From positions 1-56,836 of IMG/VR virus record IMGVR_UViG_3300037147_000155: 56,836 nucleotides of DNA, one strand, 5' to 3'. The notes below the pieces were generated by a model. It made no database searches and was not told the DNA's origin. It was given only the letters and a program-made list of their open reading frames with translations. The DNA is from a virus. The first letter of the stretch is position 1; the number at the start of each line of letters is the position of its first letter. The position numbers and the translations under genes are program-made. Below, piece by piece: positions 32,344 through 40,590 of the stretch.

Positions 32344-33620
32344 GAACTCTACTCCTAATCCTTCTCTGCGTCGCTCCGTTGCGAGCGCAGACTGGCACCC
32401 CGGCAAGTTTCTTCTCAATGACCATGAACACTCAGGGGCACGAAACGATACTCCCTATCGGTGGCCTGCGTCTTTGGGATACGTCCGCTACGTGGCCCTC
32501 GATAGAAACGGCTAACGGGACTTACAGTTACACCACGCTCGATGCGTGGTTGGCCGAGGCGCAGATGCTGAACGCGGATGTTACGTTCACTGTGGGCGGT
32601 CAAACGCCACCTTGGGCCATAACTGGTAGCTGCACGGGGACATACTCAGGCTCCTCTCCCAAAGGCTGCGCTCAAGTACCGTCCGATATCGGTTCAGGTG
32701 ACAACATCTGGAAAGCGTTCATTACTGCGTTGGTAAAACATTCTCTCGCATCCTCGACAGCGCACATCAAGTTTTATGAATGTTGGAACGAACCGGACCT
32801 GACAGGGACTTTCGCTGGCACCGTCCCGCAGCTCGTTACTCTCTGCCACGACCTCTACACGACCGTCCATGCACTCGACCCTAACGCCTTGGTGATTGGT
32901 CCGTCTCCATCCACCGGATGTACGAACAACTGCGGCATTCACACTCTGCCTACATACTATGCCTACGGTGGTGCTCCCTACGAAGACATCGTGGGAATGC
33001 ACGCATACATGTACCAATTCCAGACCACGCCAGAGCCAATTTCCAACATCGTCACTCAGCTCCAGACGCTGATGACCGCCAATGGCATTGGCGCGTTACC
33101 GATATTTTTCACCGAGGGCAACGAAGGCAACTCGACCCAAGCTCCGATCAGCACTATGACCGATGCTCAGAAGGTCGCCTATCTGATGCGCGAATACTTA
33201 TTGATGTGGATGGTCCCGCAAGTTCAGCGGTACTACTGGTACGCTTGGGACAACGCGAACTACGGGACTTTGTACAGCAATGGCGCACTGACGCAAGCGG
33301 GCATTGCCTACAAAACGCTGCAAAGCTGGCTGGTCGGCTCGACGCATCCCGCGAACCAGTGTAGCAAGGATAGCAATGGGACATGGTCCTGCACGCTGAT
33401 CTACCAGGGCAATCCAGCGCTGATCCTGTGGAACCAGACGACCACGCCAAGCACGCCAGTCCCAGAGACGTTCGCTCATGTGCTCTCGTATACCGGTACT
33501 AGGAGTGCCATCGTCGCGAACGCGGTCACTGCTGGCCCGATTCCGCAGATGGCTGTCCCTGATAGCTGGATATGGAATTGCACCGGTGCCCAAACTTTTA
33601 TTTGCACGGGTAAGACATGA
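32340..33620 (+). CDS. secreted clan-A glycoside hydrolase (GH39/GH5-like)
   Basis: Signal peptide MRTLLLILLCVAPLRAQ. The 426-residue product is a TIM-barrel hydrolase: FYECWNEPD (Glu151 as acid/base in the classical W-N-E-P motif) and LPIFFTEGNEGN (Glu259 as nucleophile at the end of strand 7). Other barrel features are GGLRLWDTSATW, DIVGMHAYMY and YYWYAWDN. Such enzymes cleave beta-linked polysaccharides. The ATG overlaps the preceding stop by 4 bases. With export and surrounding beta-helix genes, degradation of host exopolysaccharide is the likely role. Confidence 0.8.
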   Translation: MRTLLLILLCVAPLRAQTGTPASFFSMTMNTQGHETILPIGGLRLWDTSATWPSIETANGTYSYTTLDAWLAEAQMLNADVTFTVGGQTPPWAITGSCTGTYSGSSPKGCAQVPSDIGSGDNIWKAFITALVKHSLASSTAHIKFYECWNEPDLTGTFAGTVPQLVTLCHDLYTTVHALDPNALVIGPSPSTGCTNNCGIHTLPTYYAYGGAPYEDIVGMHAYMYQFQTTPEPISNIVTQLQTLMTANGIGALPIFFTEGNEGNSTQAPISTMTDAQKVAYLMREYLLMWMVPQVQRYYWYAWDNANYGTLYSNGALTQAGIAYKTLQSWLVGSTHPANQCSKDSNGTWSCTLIYQGNPALILWNQTTTPSTPVPETFAHVLSYTGTRSAIVANAVTAGPIPQMAVPDSWIWNCTGAQTFICTGKT

Positions 33621-35284
33621 TGAGATTATTGTCCCTACTTCTCCTGTTCGCGCTTCCCGCGAGCGCTGCGAATTCCGTCTACATCGCGCAGACCGCCGCT
33701 GGAGGCAACACGGGGGCAGATTGCCTGGACGCGAAGCCGGTCATCTACTTCAACACTTCGGGAAACTGGAGCGCGACGCCTACAGGCATTCAGATCGGCC
33801 CTGGCACGGCTGTCCATCTCTGCGGCACGTTCACCGGGACCGCTGGCAGTACGATGCTGACCGTTCAAGGATCGGGAGCGAGCAATAATCCGGTTACGAT
33901 TATCTTCGAGGCGAACGCCCAGTTGAGCGCTCCCTACTGGGGCTCAAGTAATTTTACAGGCTCCGGCGCGGCAATTGTTTGCAGCAACTTCAATTACATC
34001 ACGGTAAACGGCGGGGTTAACGGCTTGATAGCCAACACGGCCAACGGCACTGTCTTAGCCAACCAGGCGGGCACTACGGCAGTAAACTTCTCCGGATGTA
34101 ACCACGTCACGATCACCCACCTCAACGTCTCGAATATGTACGTCAAAACATCAGCCAGCGATGAAGGTCAGAGTGGTGGTGGTGCGACCGGAATTGCTGT
34201 TGGCAGTGCGGACTTCCTGACGATCACGAACAACGTAGTCAAGCAGGTGCGCGACGGTATCGATGTGGGCTATATCACGCTAACGTCCGCCACGATCACA
34301 GGCAACACGGTCGATTATGGCTGCCATCTCGTAACGGTGGGCGACATTCTTGGGAACAGCACCGCTTCAGGAGTAGTCCTTAGCAACAACACGATTGGGC
34401 CGCATCAGTCGATCTGGGGCGACCCGTCGCAGAACTGCCACGGCGACGGGTTCATACTTTCAGCATTCAATTCTGGATCAGTATGGTCGAATTCTACAAT
34501 CTCCAATAACAACTTCTCGTCTGACATGTGTGCCCTTGGTGGGAATTGCACCGCACCGCTATTCCTCACGGGAGACTTCTCGAACATCGCGATATACAAC
34601 AACGTGCTCAGTTATGTGAACGCTGGAAGCGGTAACGGCGGCGGTGAATCGCTGATCCGCATGGGCGTGGGAAGCTACACGGGCGCGCAGATGACCAATA
34701 TGGGCATCTACAACAACACGTTCACTGGACTAGCCGCCCCTGGGATCAAGATAGACGCCGATCCAACTCCAGGATTCATCGTCAAGAACAATATTTTCGT
34801 TAACATGTCTCCCGCGTTGCTGGAAAATCCGACGAACAACCTAGACTGGGCGGCCAGCGATTATAACGATTTTTATAATTCGACCGTTGCCGCGAACGGC
34901 TCATTCTCGGGTATGGTGACGAACTACAATACGCTGGCAAGTTGGCAAGTTGCCACAATCTCCGCATCAGCACATCCCGATCCAGACAGCATTACCGGCA
35001 ATCCTCTGCTGAACTCAGCCTTCATCCCCCAGCCAGGGTCGGCGGCCATTGCGGCAGCCTTGAACTTGACCAGCTTATCGATCGCAGCACTCGACAGCGA
35101 CAAGAGCGGCCGCGCACGGCCAGCCAGCACAGCTTGGGACATCGGAGCATTCAGCACCACCGGCATCGTCACGCCTCCGCCTAACAATTGGGTCTGGAAG
35201 GGGACCATCGTCACGCCCATGACCATTAGCTGCGTTTGCAATGGAGTTATTCAGTTTTGCAATTGCGTGCTCGTGCAGCCATGA
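33617..35284 (+). CDS. secreted right-handed beta-helix protein
   Basis: Signal peptide MMRLLSLLLLFALPASA then ANSVYIAQTAAGGNTGADCL. The 555-residue product has many beta-helix rungs with N-x-hydrophobic spacing (ITNNVVKQVRDGIDVGYITL; ATITGNTVDYGCHLVTVGDI; NMGIYNNTFTGLAAPGIKID), as in pectate lyase and mannuronan epimerase folds. A C-terminal cap (DSDKSGRARPASTAWDIGAF) is typical of such bacterial secreted proteins. It overlaps the glycoside hydrolase by 4 bases; probably a polysaccharide lyase or epimerase. Confidence 0.75.
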   Translation: MMRLLSLLLLFALPASAANSVYIAQTAAGGNTGADCLDAKPVIYFNTSGNWSATPTGIQIGPGTAVHLCGTFTGTAGSTMLTVQGSGASNNPVTIIFEANAQLSAPYWGSSNFTGSGAAIVCSNFNYITVNGGVNGLIANTANGTVLANQAGTTAVNFSGCNHVTITHLNVSNMYVKTSASDEGQSGGGATGIAVGSADFLTITNNVVKQVRDGIDVGYITLTSATITGNTVDYGCHLVTVGDILGNSTASGVVLSNNTIGPHQSIWGDPSQNCHGDGFILSAFNSGSVWSNSTISNNNFSSDMCALGGNCTAPLFLTGDFSNIAIYNNVLSYVNAGSGNGGGESLIRMGVGSYTGAQMTNMGIYNNTFTGLAAPGIKIDADPTPGFIVKNNIFVNMSPALLENPTNNLDWAASDYNDFYNSTVAANGSFSGMVTNYNTLASWQVATISASAHPDPDSITGNPLLNSAFIPQPGSAAIAAALNLTSLSIAALDSDKSGRARPASTAWDIGAFSTTGIVTPPPNNWVWKGTIVTPMTISCVCNGVIQFCNCVLVQP

Positions 35285-35606
35285 TGGCAGAAAGCGCCAA
35301 GAGGCCCATGCTCAGCATTGCAAGCAAGGGGGGCTCGGGGGTAGAAATGGTCTCGGGAGCGGCGTATAGTGGCTGCGACGTTGAGGGAAGGGGCTGGAGT
35401 ACTATTGACGTAGTAGGCCCTGAGGGCTCTGATTCGAAGACGGCGCAGTCAGGGGGGCAGACATACAGGGAGCCCGGCCCGCCGCCAGTGCCTTCGAATG
35501 TCAGCGTATCCTGGCGCATATCGAGCCTGTGGTCGGGGGTGGGCGAAGTCGGTCCACTCGGATGAAATGTGGTCAGCAGGGCGAGTAGGGCAATTGTGGG
35601 TGTCAT
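35247..35606 (-). CDS. PEP-CTERM-like secreted protein on the opposite strand
   Basis: The start at 35606 follows AAGGGTGCTT. The 119-residue product has an N-terminal hydrophobic signal (TPTIALLALLTTFHPSG), a Pro/Ser-rich body with two Cys (VCPPDC), and a C-terminal sorting tripart: TPEP, the hydrophobic run LLAMLSMGLLALSAIMA, and the basic ARAR cluster. This is the PEP-CTERM architecture recognised by exosortase in Gram-negative biofilm formers. Its 3' end overlaps the end of the gene at 33617-35284. A possible promoter with TTGCGT and TTATAA lies just upstream. Confidence 0.6.
   Translation of the reverse strand: MTPTIALLALLTTFHPSGPTSPTPDHRLDMRQDTLTFEGTGGGPGSLYVCPPDCAVFESEPSGPTTSIVLQPLPSTSQPLYAAPETISTPEPPLLAMLSMGLLALSAIMAARARNCKTE
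35284..35300. other. dispersed 17-bp hairpin, copy C
   Basis: ATGGCAGAAAGCGCCAA, 15 of 17 bases like copy A. It falls immediately after the stop of the beta-helix gene, inside the antisense PEP-CTERM gene. Confidence 0.5.
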
Positions 35607-35641
35607 AAGCACCCTTATAACTCATCTGAGGAGAGAACGCA

Positions 35642-35980
35642 ATGGCACATTTCGTCGCTGCAGTCGAGCCTACGCTGGTAGCATTTCTGACCTTGGTGAT
35701 CCCAGCCCTTGGACTATGGATCGTTAATCAGCTGAACGCCAATCATGCGGCTACTGTCGCTGCAGCGAAGGAGTCAACCACAGCGGTTGCTGCGGTCAGC
35801 CAGAAGGTGGATAGCATCGATACCAAGGCGAGTAGCATCGTCCATGCGACCGATGGCATCAACACCGGCCTCAGGGAGACCATTGCAGCGCAGCAAACGA
35901 CCGCCGAGCACCTGGCTGTCGTCAATAACTATCGGGCTCAGATCGCAGAATTGACTAAGAAGGTCAACGGAGGGACATAA
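35642..35980 (+). CDS. membrane-anchored coiled-coil protein, holin- or spanin-like
   Basis: A 112-residue protein. One transmembrane segment lies at the N-terminus (EPTLVAFLTLVIPALGLWIV, residues 9-28), followed by an Ala/Thr-rich helix and coiled coil (VAAVSQKVDSIDTKASSIVH to the end, AQIAELTKKVNGG). The N-in anchor plus long periplasmic or cytoplasmic coil and its place before the lysozyme-like gene suit a holin or i-spanin role. GAGGAGAGAACGCA precedes the ATG. Confidence 0.6.
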   Translation: MAHFVAAVEPTLVAFLTLVIPALGLWIVNQLNANHAATVAAAKESTTAVAAVSQKVDSIDTKASSIVHATDGINTGLRETIAAQQTTAEHLAVVNNYRAQIAELTKKVNGGT

Positions 35981-35981
35981 T

Positions 35982-36137
35982 ATGGGATCGATGATATTGC
36001 TGGTGGCGGCGTTTCTGTGCTGCCTCGGGGCCGCGTTTTGGTATCCGGCAGGGAATCCATCACCGTATCGGCCACATTTGGGCTGGCTCGGGATGGCAGC
36101 ATATTTTTTGAGCCTGCTGGTTGCGGGGCACCGATAG
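35982..36137 (+). CDS. two-helix membrane protein, holin candidate (51 aa)
   Basis: It begins MGSMILLVAAFLCCLGAAFW (first helix), then NPSPYRPHLGW and a second helix GMAAYFLSLLVAGHR. The pattern of a helix, a short Pro/Asn/Arg loop, then a helix matches small conserved phage membrane proteins seen in lysis or early genes. The site GGAGGGACATAAT and a two-base gap from the upstream gene support expression. Two helices and small size suit a class II holin. Confidence 0.65.
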   Translation: MGSMILLVAAFLCCLGAAFWYPAGNPSPYRPHLGWLGMAAYFLSLLVAGHR

Positions 36138-36167
36138 TACTTGGCTCCAGCCAGTCGGTGTGCTAAA

Positions 36168-36186
36168 GGTGGCAGCGTTGGCCACC
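36168..36186. other. GTGGC-type intergenic hairpin, copy E
   Basis: GGTGGC and GCCACC make a 6-bp stem with the 7-base loop AGCGTTG. It lies between the holin candidate and the next gene, about 4 bases before the ribosome binding site AGGAGGGTAGG. The stem is shared with the dispersed hairpin family, but the loop is different. Confidence 0.5.
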
Positions 36187-36208
36187 TCAGGAGGGTAGGC
36201 TTCCCATT

Positions 36209-36718
36209 ATGTCTGCCGAAGTGGAGATCCTCAAGGAAATCAGGGACGCAATACGGTTCCTCAACGACACCTTCATCCAGGGATTTCAGGCCCTGTTGGC
36301 AATCCTGAAACCGCAGCCCCCGGTCGCAAGTGGGGTAATTATTTATCAAATCTCCTCAGGAGGAAATCGCATGAGTATCACAGGTACCAATGTAGGCGGG
36401 CAGAGCACATTCGAGGCTGATGCCCTTTTGGCGGGAGTGGCGGATCCGGCTGGATTTCCGGCTGGCTCGGTCGACACCTGGACCGTGGACGATGTAAACG
36501 TGACGCTGGGACCGGATAGCGGCCCCAATGGCAGCCAGGTGGTGGCATCAGTGTCACCGACCGACACCGCGACGAGCTACAACCTTACCGTGTCGGTGCA
36601 GATGCCTACGCCATCGAGTGGAGTCGCCCCGGCCCCGTTGACCGCAACCGTCAATGTGCCGATCATTGCTGCGCCACCGCCGACGCCTAACGGCGTAACG
36701 ATCACGCAAGTGGCCTGA
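36209..36718 (+). CDS. virion-associated Ig-like protein
   Basis: A 169-residue product. An N-terminal helix (EILKEIRDAIRFLNDTFIQG, residues 5-24) is followed by an immunoglobulin-like beta-sandwich (SITGTNVGGQSTFEADALLA to SYNLTVSVQMPTPSSGVAPA). Ig-like domains on phages often bind carbohydrate. Position between membrane proteins and the lysozyme-like protein leaves the role open. AGGAGGGTAGGC sets the start, and its stop overlaps the next ATG. Confidence 0.55.
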   Translation: MSAEVEILKEIRDAIRFLNDTFIQGFQALLAILKPQPPVASGVIIYQISSGGNRMSITGTNVGGQSTFEADALLAGVADPAGFPAGSVDTWTVDDVNVTLGPDSGPNGSQVVASVSPTDTATSYNLTVSVQMPTPSSGVAPAPLTATVNVPIIAAPPPTPNGVTITQVA

Positions 36719-37068
36719 TGGCCGTAACGATCCAACAACTCGCTCAGGCAATCACCAAAGCAGAAAACTCTCCGCCTGAGTGGAATAATCCCGGCTCACT
36801 TACAGGGGCCGACAAGGGCAGCTTCCAGACGTGCGGTTTCGGCAATAAGGAGGGCGTCTGGAAGTTTGTCAACCGAGCGGATGGAGAGAAGGCGCTAGAG
36901 GTCAAGTGTGCGCGGATGCTGTTAGGGAAGTCGACAGTTTATCCGCCGCAGATGGACCTCATTGAGGTTGGGCTGAAGTATAGTGGCGGCAACCCCAACT
37001 GGTCCAAGAATGTCGCGGCCATCCTGGGCGTCCCCGAGACTACGACCATAGCAGAGCTAGGAGAATAA
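36718..37068 (+). CDS. lysozyme-like/transglycosylase-fold protein
   Basis: A 116-residue protein. The motif ITKAENSPPEWNNPGSLTGA has the catalytic-type Glu (residue 15) followed by NNPG, seen in phage structural transglycosylases (lysozyme superfamily). Then come GFGNKEGVWKFVNRADGEKA and PPQMDLIEVGLKYSGGNPNW. It lacks a signal peptide, so it depends on a holin or acts in the virion. The role would be cutting host peptidoglycan for entry or lysis. The pattern is good but short, so confidence is moderate. Confidence 0.65.
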   Translation: MAVTIQQLAQAITKAENSPPEWNNPGSLTGADKGSFQTCGFGNKEGVWKFVNRADGEKALEVKCARMLLGKSTVYPPQMDLIEVGLKYSGGNPNWSKNVAAILGVPETTTIAELGE

Positions 37069-37070
37069 TT

Positions 37071-37676
37071 ATGGCTATCACTCGCAGACAGTTCGCAGGG
37101 CATCTAGTCAGAGGGGGGATGGTCATCGCAGCCGGGGGCAGCCTGTTCATCATCGAGGGCTGCAATGCGGCCAGTGTGTTCGCATCCATCCAAGTCTGGA
37201 TCCCCGTAGGCGAGAAGGCGTTCGCTGGCATAGTCACCCTCGTAGGGCCATTTTTGCCGCCTGGCACGGCTGCCATTGTGACGCTGGTGAATGCGTCCCT
37301 GACTGCCCTCGGCGACGTGATCGCAGAGTACATGGCCGCCAGCGCTGCGGCGAAGTCGACCTTGCTAGGCAAGATCCAGACTGCCCTCACCGCGGTCAGC
37401 GATAATATCTCCAATTTCCTCGCCGCCCTGAACCTTAGCGGCAATCCTCTCATTGCGGTCATCAGCGGCCTGGCGCAGATCATTCTGTCCACCATTGCAG
37501 CATTCATGGCTGCCCTGCCCGCACCAGTAGCGGGTGCGATGACAATCAAGAAGTCATTTGTGCTCAGCGGGGTCACGTTCCCCATCGTGCCTAAGATGCG
37601 AACGGTGGCTCAATTCAAGGCGTCCTATAACGCCATCGCGGACGCGAATAATCATCCTGAGGTCGACCTCCAGTGA
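37071..37676 (+). CDS. Tat-like lipoprotein of unknown function
   Basis: The N-terminus MAITRRQFAGHLVRGGMVIA has a twin-arginine motif (R-R-Q-F). A hydrophobic run and lipobox-like IIEGC (Cys near residue 31) follow, so the product may be folded before export and lipid-anchored. The rest (201 residues in all) is helical and hydrophobic with Ala-rich helices (AIVTLVNASLTALGDVIAEY; VSDNISNFLAALNLSGNPLI). No family is recognised. It is one of many exported proteins of this phage and overlaps the papain-like gene by 4 bases. Confidence 0.6.
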   Translation: MAITRRQFAGHLVRGGMVIAAGGSLFIIEGCNAASVFASIQVWIPVGEKAFAGIVTLVGPFLPPGTAAIVTLVNASLTALGDVIAEYMAASAAAKSTLLGKIQTALTAVSDNISNFLAALNLSGNPLIAVISGLAQIILSTIAAFMAALPAPVAGAMTIKKSFVLSGVTFPIVPKMRTVAQFKASYNAIADANNHPEVDLQ

Positions 37677-38434
37677 TCGATCGCAGGCTAGGCAAGCTAC
37701 CGCCGCGGTGGGATCGCAGGACGCTGAAGATGGCGCGTTTTCTCACTCCTGCGTTGACTCCACCTCCTCCAGCAGTCTATTGGTCAAAGGGATTCCCATC
37801 GTGGGGAATGTATCTCAACGACCAATTAGGTGACTGTACTATTGCAGCAATTGCCCACGCGATACAAACATGGAAGATCAATCTAGGCCACAATGTCAAT
37901 CTAGCTAAAGTAAGCCCCCTTAGTTCAGCAATTCTCTCGGCCTATGAGGACTGGTGCGGCTACGTTGACGGTGATCCTTCAACTGACAACGGCGGTGTGG
38001 AACTCGATGTGTTGAACAACTGGAGGAAACTTGGTCTCGGGGGCACTGATCGTATTCTAGCCTATGCTGACCCCGCTCCCGCGGATGTGCTGCACATTAA
38101 GCAGGCTGTCACACTGTTCGGCGGGGTTTATTTGGGCTTCAACGTGCCGCAATCCGCGATGGATCAAAATGCAGCTGGCCTACCATGGACTGTCGTTCCC
38201 GATGACGGAGGCATCGTTGGAGGTCATGCCATTTGGTGTCCTGATTACAACCCTACGTACCTCTATTGCATAACATGGGGACAACGTCAGGCGCTTTCGT
38301 GGGAATTTTTTCTCAAGTACACAGATGAAGCCCACGCTTTACTATCTCCAGACTGGATAAACTCTAGCAACTTCGCGCCGAATGGAGTGGATTTGGCCCA
38401 ACTGCAAGCTGACCTTCAAGGAGTGATCTCGTAG
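37673..38434 (+). CDS. papain-like cysteine peptidase-fold protein
   Basis: A 253-residue product starting at GTG. LGDCTIAAIAHAIQTW (Cys55) is the nucleophile helix; GGHAIWCPDY (His185) and LYCITWGQ (about 198-205) supply the general base strand and the N/Q-W-G element. The order C...H...W-G matches C1/C39-type papain-fold enzymes that I associate with soil phages and Acidobacteria. The substrate is unknown; cleavage of peptidoglycan stem peptides or host surface proteins is possible. It stands between a lipoprotein and an HNH gene. Confidence 0.65.
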   Translation: MIDRRLGKLPPRWDRRTLKMARFLTPALTPPPPAVYWSKGFPSWGMYLNDQLGDCTIAAIAHAIQTWKINLGHNVNLAKVSPLSSAILSAYEDWCGYVDGDPSTDNGGVELDVLNNWRKLGLGGTDRILAYADPAPADVLHIKQAVTLFGGVYLGFNVPQSAMDQNAAGLPWTVVPDDGGIVGGHAIWCPDYNPTYLYCITWGQRQALSWEFFLKYTDEAHALLSPDWINSSNFAPNGVDLAQLQADLQGVIS

Positions 38435-38908
38435 ATGCCTCCTCTTAGAGACTTGAGTGGAATGAGATTCGGACTACTCCAACCCATGTGGCCCGCTGGG
38501 CATTTTAGCAAGTATCATAAGGTTATGTGGCTTTGCCAGTGCAGCGAAGGGAATCTCACCGTTGTATCCGCTGGAAACCTTTGTAACGGCCAAGTACTTT
38601 CCTGTGGATGTCTTCACGCGAACGCTGCCAAGAACCGTCATTTTATGGGAGGGATGAAACTCCCAGAACGCAGACTCTATTGGGCTGCCAAGGAGCGCTG
38701 CGGGAATCCACATAACAAGAGCTACAAGGATTATGGGGGCAGAGGTATCGAGTTTCGATTCAAGTCATTCGAGGAGTTTTACAAAGAACTCGGACCACGC
38801 CCCGCCCCACACCTGACTATTGACCGCATCGACAACGATGGTCATTACGAACCCGGCAACGTCCACTGGGCTACGCGCCTTGAGCAGCGGCATAACAGAA
38901 GGTCCTAG
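38435..38908 (+). CDS. HNH homing endonuclease, end of rightward block
   Basis: A 157-residue protein. WLCQCSEGNLTVVSAGNLCN and LSCGCLHANA form the N-terminal Cys-rich module. YWAAKERCGNPHNKSYKDYG then GRGIEF is the conserved recognition part, and LTIDRIDNDGHYEPGNVHWA the HNH core. This is the typical phage HNH architecture with two knuckles and 'SYKDYGGRGI'. It starts immediately after the papain-like stop and ends tail-to-tail with the leftward gene at 38905. Confidence 0.9.
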   Translation: MPPLRDLSGMRFGLLQPMWPAGHFSKYHKVMWLCQCSEGNLTVVSAGNLCNGQVLSCGCLHANAAKNRHFMGGMKLPERRLYWAAKERCGNPHNKSYKDYGGRGIEFRFKSFEEFYKELGPRPAPHLTIDRIDNDGHYEPGNVHWATRLEQRHNRRS

Positions 38909-39147
38909 CTAACTGTCTGCACGATGGCATAGTCCCTTCCCTCCTCGACTCCGAACTCTACTGAGTATTCCACCCCTGCCTCATCGAGGGACTGCCTGAT
39001 CAGCGCTAGACGCCGCTGGTATGACTCAGGGCGCGGTTCGACTGCCAGCTCAGGAGCGTGTTCAGAGGTGGCCCACTCGGACAGTTCGGCGAACAGTTGA
39101 AGGCGTTCGGCTGAGGGTTCAAGCCAGATGCGATAGGTGGCCCTCAT
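38905..39147 (-). CDS. hypothetical protein (80 aa), last gene of the leftward replication block
   Basis: It begins MRATYRIWLEPSAERLQLFA. The fold looks alpha/beta: a strand (TYRIWLEP), a helix, a long helix (ESYQRRLALIRQSLDEAGVE) and terminal strands (YSVEFGVEEGRDYAIVQTVS). A ferredoxin-like small domain is possible. It overlaps the upstream gene by 4 bases and converges on the HNH gene. No function can be named. Confidence 0.6.
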   Translation of the reverse strand: MRATYRIWLEPSAERLQLFAELSEWATSEHAPELAVEPRPESYQRRLALIRQSLDEAGVEYSVEFGVEEGRDYAIVQTVS

Positions 39148-39332
39148 TGATTCTGCCCCTGCTGCCAGTTGGTGCCAGCCTCCAGCCTGTGGACCTTAGT
39201 CTGCAGATCGACCACCTGTTGCTGCAACACCTTGATGGCCTGATGCAGCAGCCCATCGCTGTGATTGAGCTGCTCGCAGACCTTGACGAGATCTCGTAGG
39301 GGCTCATTTACTGTTGCGTATCCTTCAGCCAT
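39144..39332 (-). CDS. small coiled-coil protein (62 aa)
   Basis: It begins MAEGYATVNEPLRDLVKVCE and continues with a coiled coil (LHQAIKVLQQQVVDLQTKVH). The short dimerising helix lies directly after the DNA polymerase gene with an 8-base overlap. It may be a polymerase accessory or regulatory peptide. The start is supported only by overlap. Confidence 0.55.
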   Translation of the reverse strand: MAEGYATVNEPLRDLVKVCEQLNHSDGLLHQAIKVLQQQVVDLQTKVHRLEAGTNWQQGQNQ

Positions 39333-40590
39333 TCCACACCTCCATTCCAGTTGGATTTGAATCAGACCTTGGAGCCCAGTTGCCCCCGACTGCGCTCATG
39401 GATATCTCCGCGCCCACGCTCAGGCCACCCAGCTCGGGGATGGGCATGGTGAATATGCGCTGCAGGGTCGCTGCGGCCGCTGCAGCCTCGCTCTGGGGGA
39501 CATAACTCAACAGGTCGTCATGGACCGGCAGAACGCACCAGGAGGCCAGCGGGGTCTGCCACAGAGCCTCGATGTAGACATCCTGGATCGCCGAGGCCGT
39601 GCTCTGAGGCAGGAACGCTATGGCCCTCTTGGCGTCGTCGCCATTGGGCTCCCACCCTTGAGTCCTGCGATTGTAGTTGAACACATGGAAGAATCTGTGC
39701 CGGAAGCCAAAGGGATTCAGCAGGGAGCGATTAGGCGGGCCAGCCATGGTCAGCACCTGCCTCCACCAGCGCACGATGTCTTGGCCGGGCTCGGACGCCA
39801 AGTACACGTTCTGCAGCCTCCGTGCGTGGGCCACCGACTCGAAATCATCGGGGTACTCCTCGAACATCCGCTCGGGGGTGCCGCGATAGTTACTAAGATG
39901 CACAACTCTTTTAGCTGTCTCGCGGCTGGGCTTGTCGTAACGATGCTTGGCTTCTTGGCAGGCTGTCCTCAATGCTGCATCATCGAGGTGAAGATCAATC
40001 GCCTCATTATGGACCACGCTATTAAACCAGTCGTGAACGCCAGCCTTGGCCAGCGCGATGTATCGAGGGGACTGAGCGAAGTAGCCTACTAGGACTGCCT
40101 CGATCGCTGAGCTGTCACAAGCCATGATGACGTGGCCGGGCGGGGCGATGACCATCCTACGAAACTCGTCTGCGAGAGCCGACCTCTTAGGAATATTTTG
40201 GGCGTTTATGTTCCGGCAGGATTTCCTCCACGTACTCGGATGGTGCCCGATCGTGTAGTGGATGCGATTGTTTGCATCCAACTTCCACTTATAGGTCGAG
40301 ATCATCTTCCAGCGTTCCTTGCACGCGAGTACTTTCGCGAAGACGGGATACTTGCGGGCCGCCTTGAGCAGGAACTTTTTTTCTGTTGAGAGCGCGTTCT
40401 CATCATCGCTGTCTTTACGATGAGGGAGTCGCACGTTGAAGTGAGCCGCCAACGATTGAACTTCTAAATAGCTATCGGGATTGAAGTCGCAGACCTTGAC
40501 ATATTTGTTGGGCAAGGGAGGACGTTTGGCGCGAGGCTTCTTCACTGGGGCGCTGTCCAGCTCAGTCAGCAGGGTATCGATGTCAGACAA
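39325..40590 (-). CDS. family A DNA polymerase, polymerase domain only
   Basis: A 421-residue product. Thumb/palm features are YKWKLDANNRIHYTIGHHPS then RNINAQNIPK, motif A MACDSSAIEAVLVGYFA (Asp then E), motif B RETAKRVVHLSNYRGTPERM, and motif C VLPVHDDLLS (catalytic Asp pair). Motif A has ACDSS for the usual DYSQ, and motif B is unusual. There is no 3'-5' exonuclease here; it is in the upstream gene. The start is TTG with an 8-base overlap, so the two subunits may be made together. Confidence 0.85.
   Translation of the reverse strand: MSDIDTLLTELDSAPVKKPRAKRPPLPNKYVKVCDFNPDSYLEVQSLAAHFNVRLPHRKDSDDENALSTEKKFLLKAARKYPVFAKVLACKERWKMISTYKWKLDANNRIHYTIGHHPSTWRKSCRNINAQNIPKRSALADEFRRMVIAPPGHVIMACDSSAIEAVLVGYFAQSPRYIALAKAGVHDWFNSVVHNEAIDLHLDDAALRTACQEAKHRYDKPSRETAKRVVHLSNYRGTPERMFEEYPDDFESVAHARRLQNVYLASEPGQDIVRWWRQVLTMAGPPNRSLLNPFGFRHRFFHVFNYNRRTQGWEPNGDDAKRAIAFLPQSTASAIQDVYIEALWQTPLASWCVLPVHDDLLSYVPQSEAAAAAATLQRIFTMPIPELGGLSVGAEISMSAVGGNWAPRSDSNPTGMEVWNG

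Noticed and set aside
35236-35565. Rightward 109-residue frame opposite the PEP-CTERM-like gene
   Set aside because: The minus-strand frame has a signal peptide, binding site and sorting signal; the plus frame has no recognisable features.
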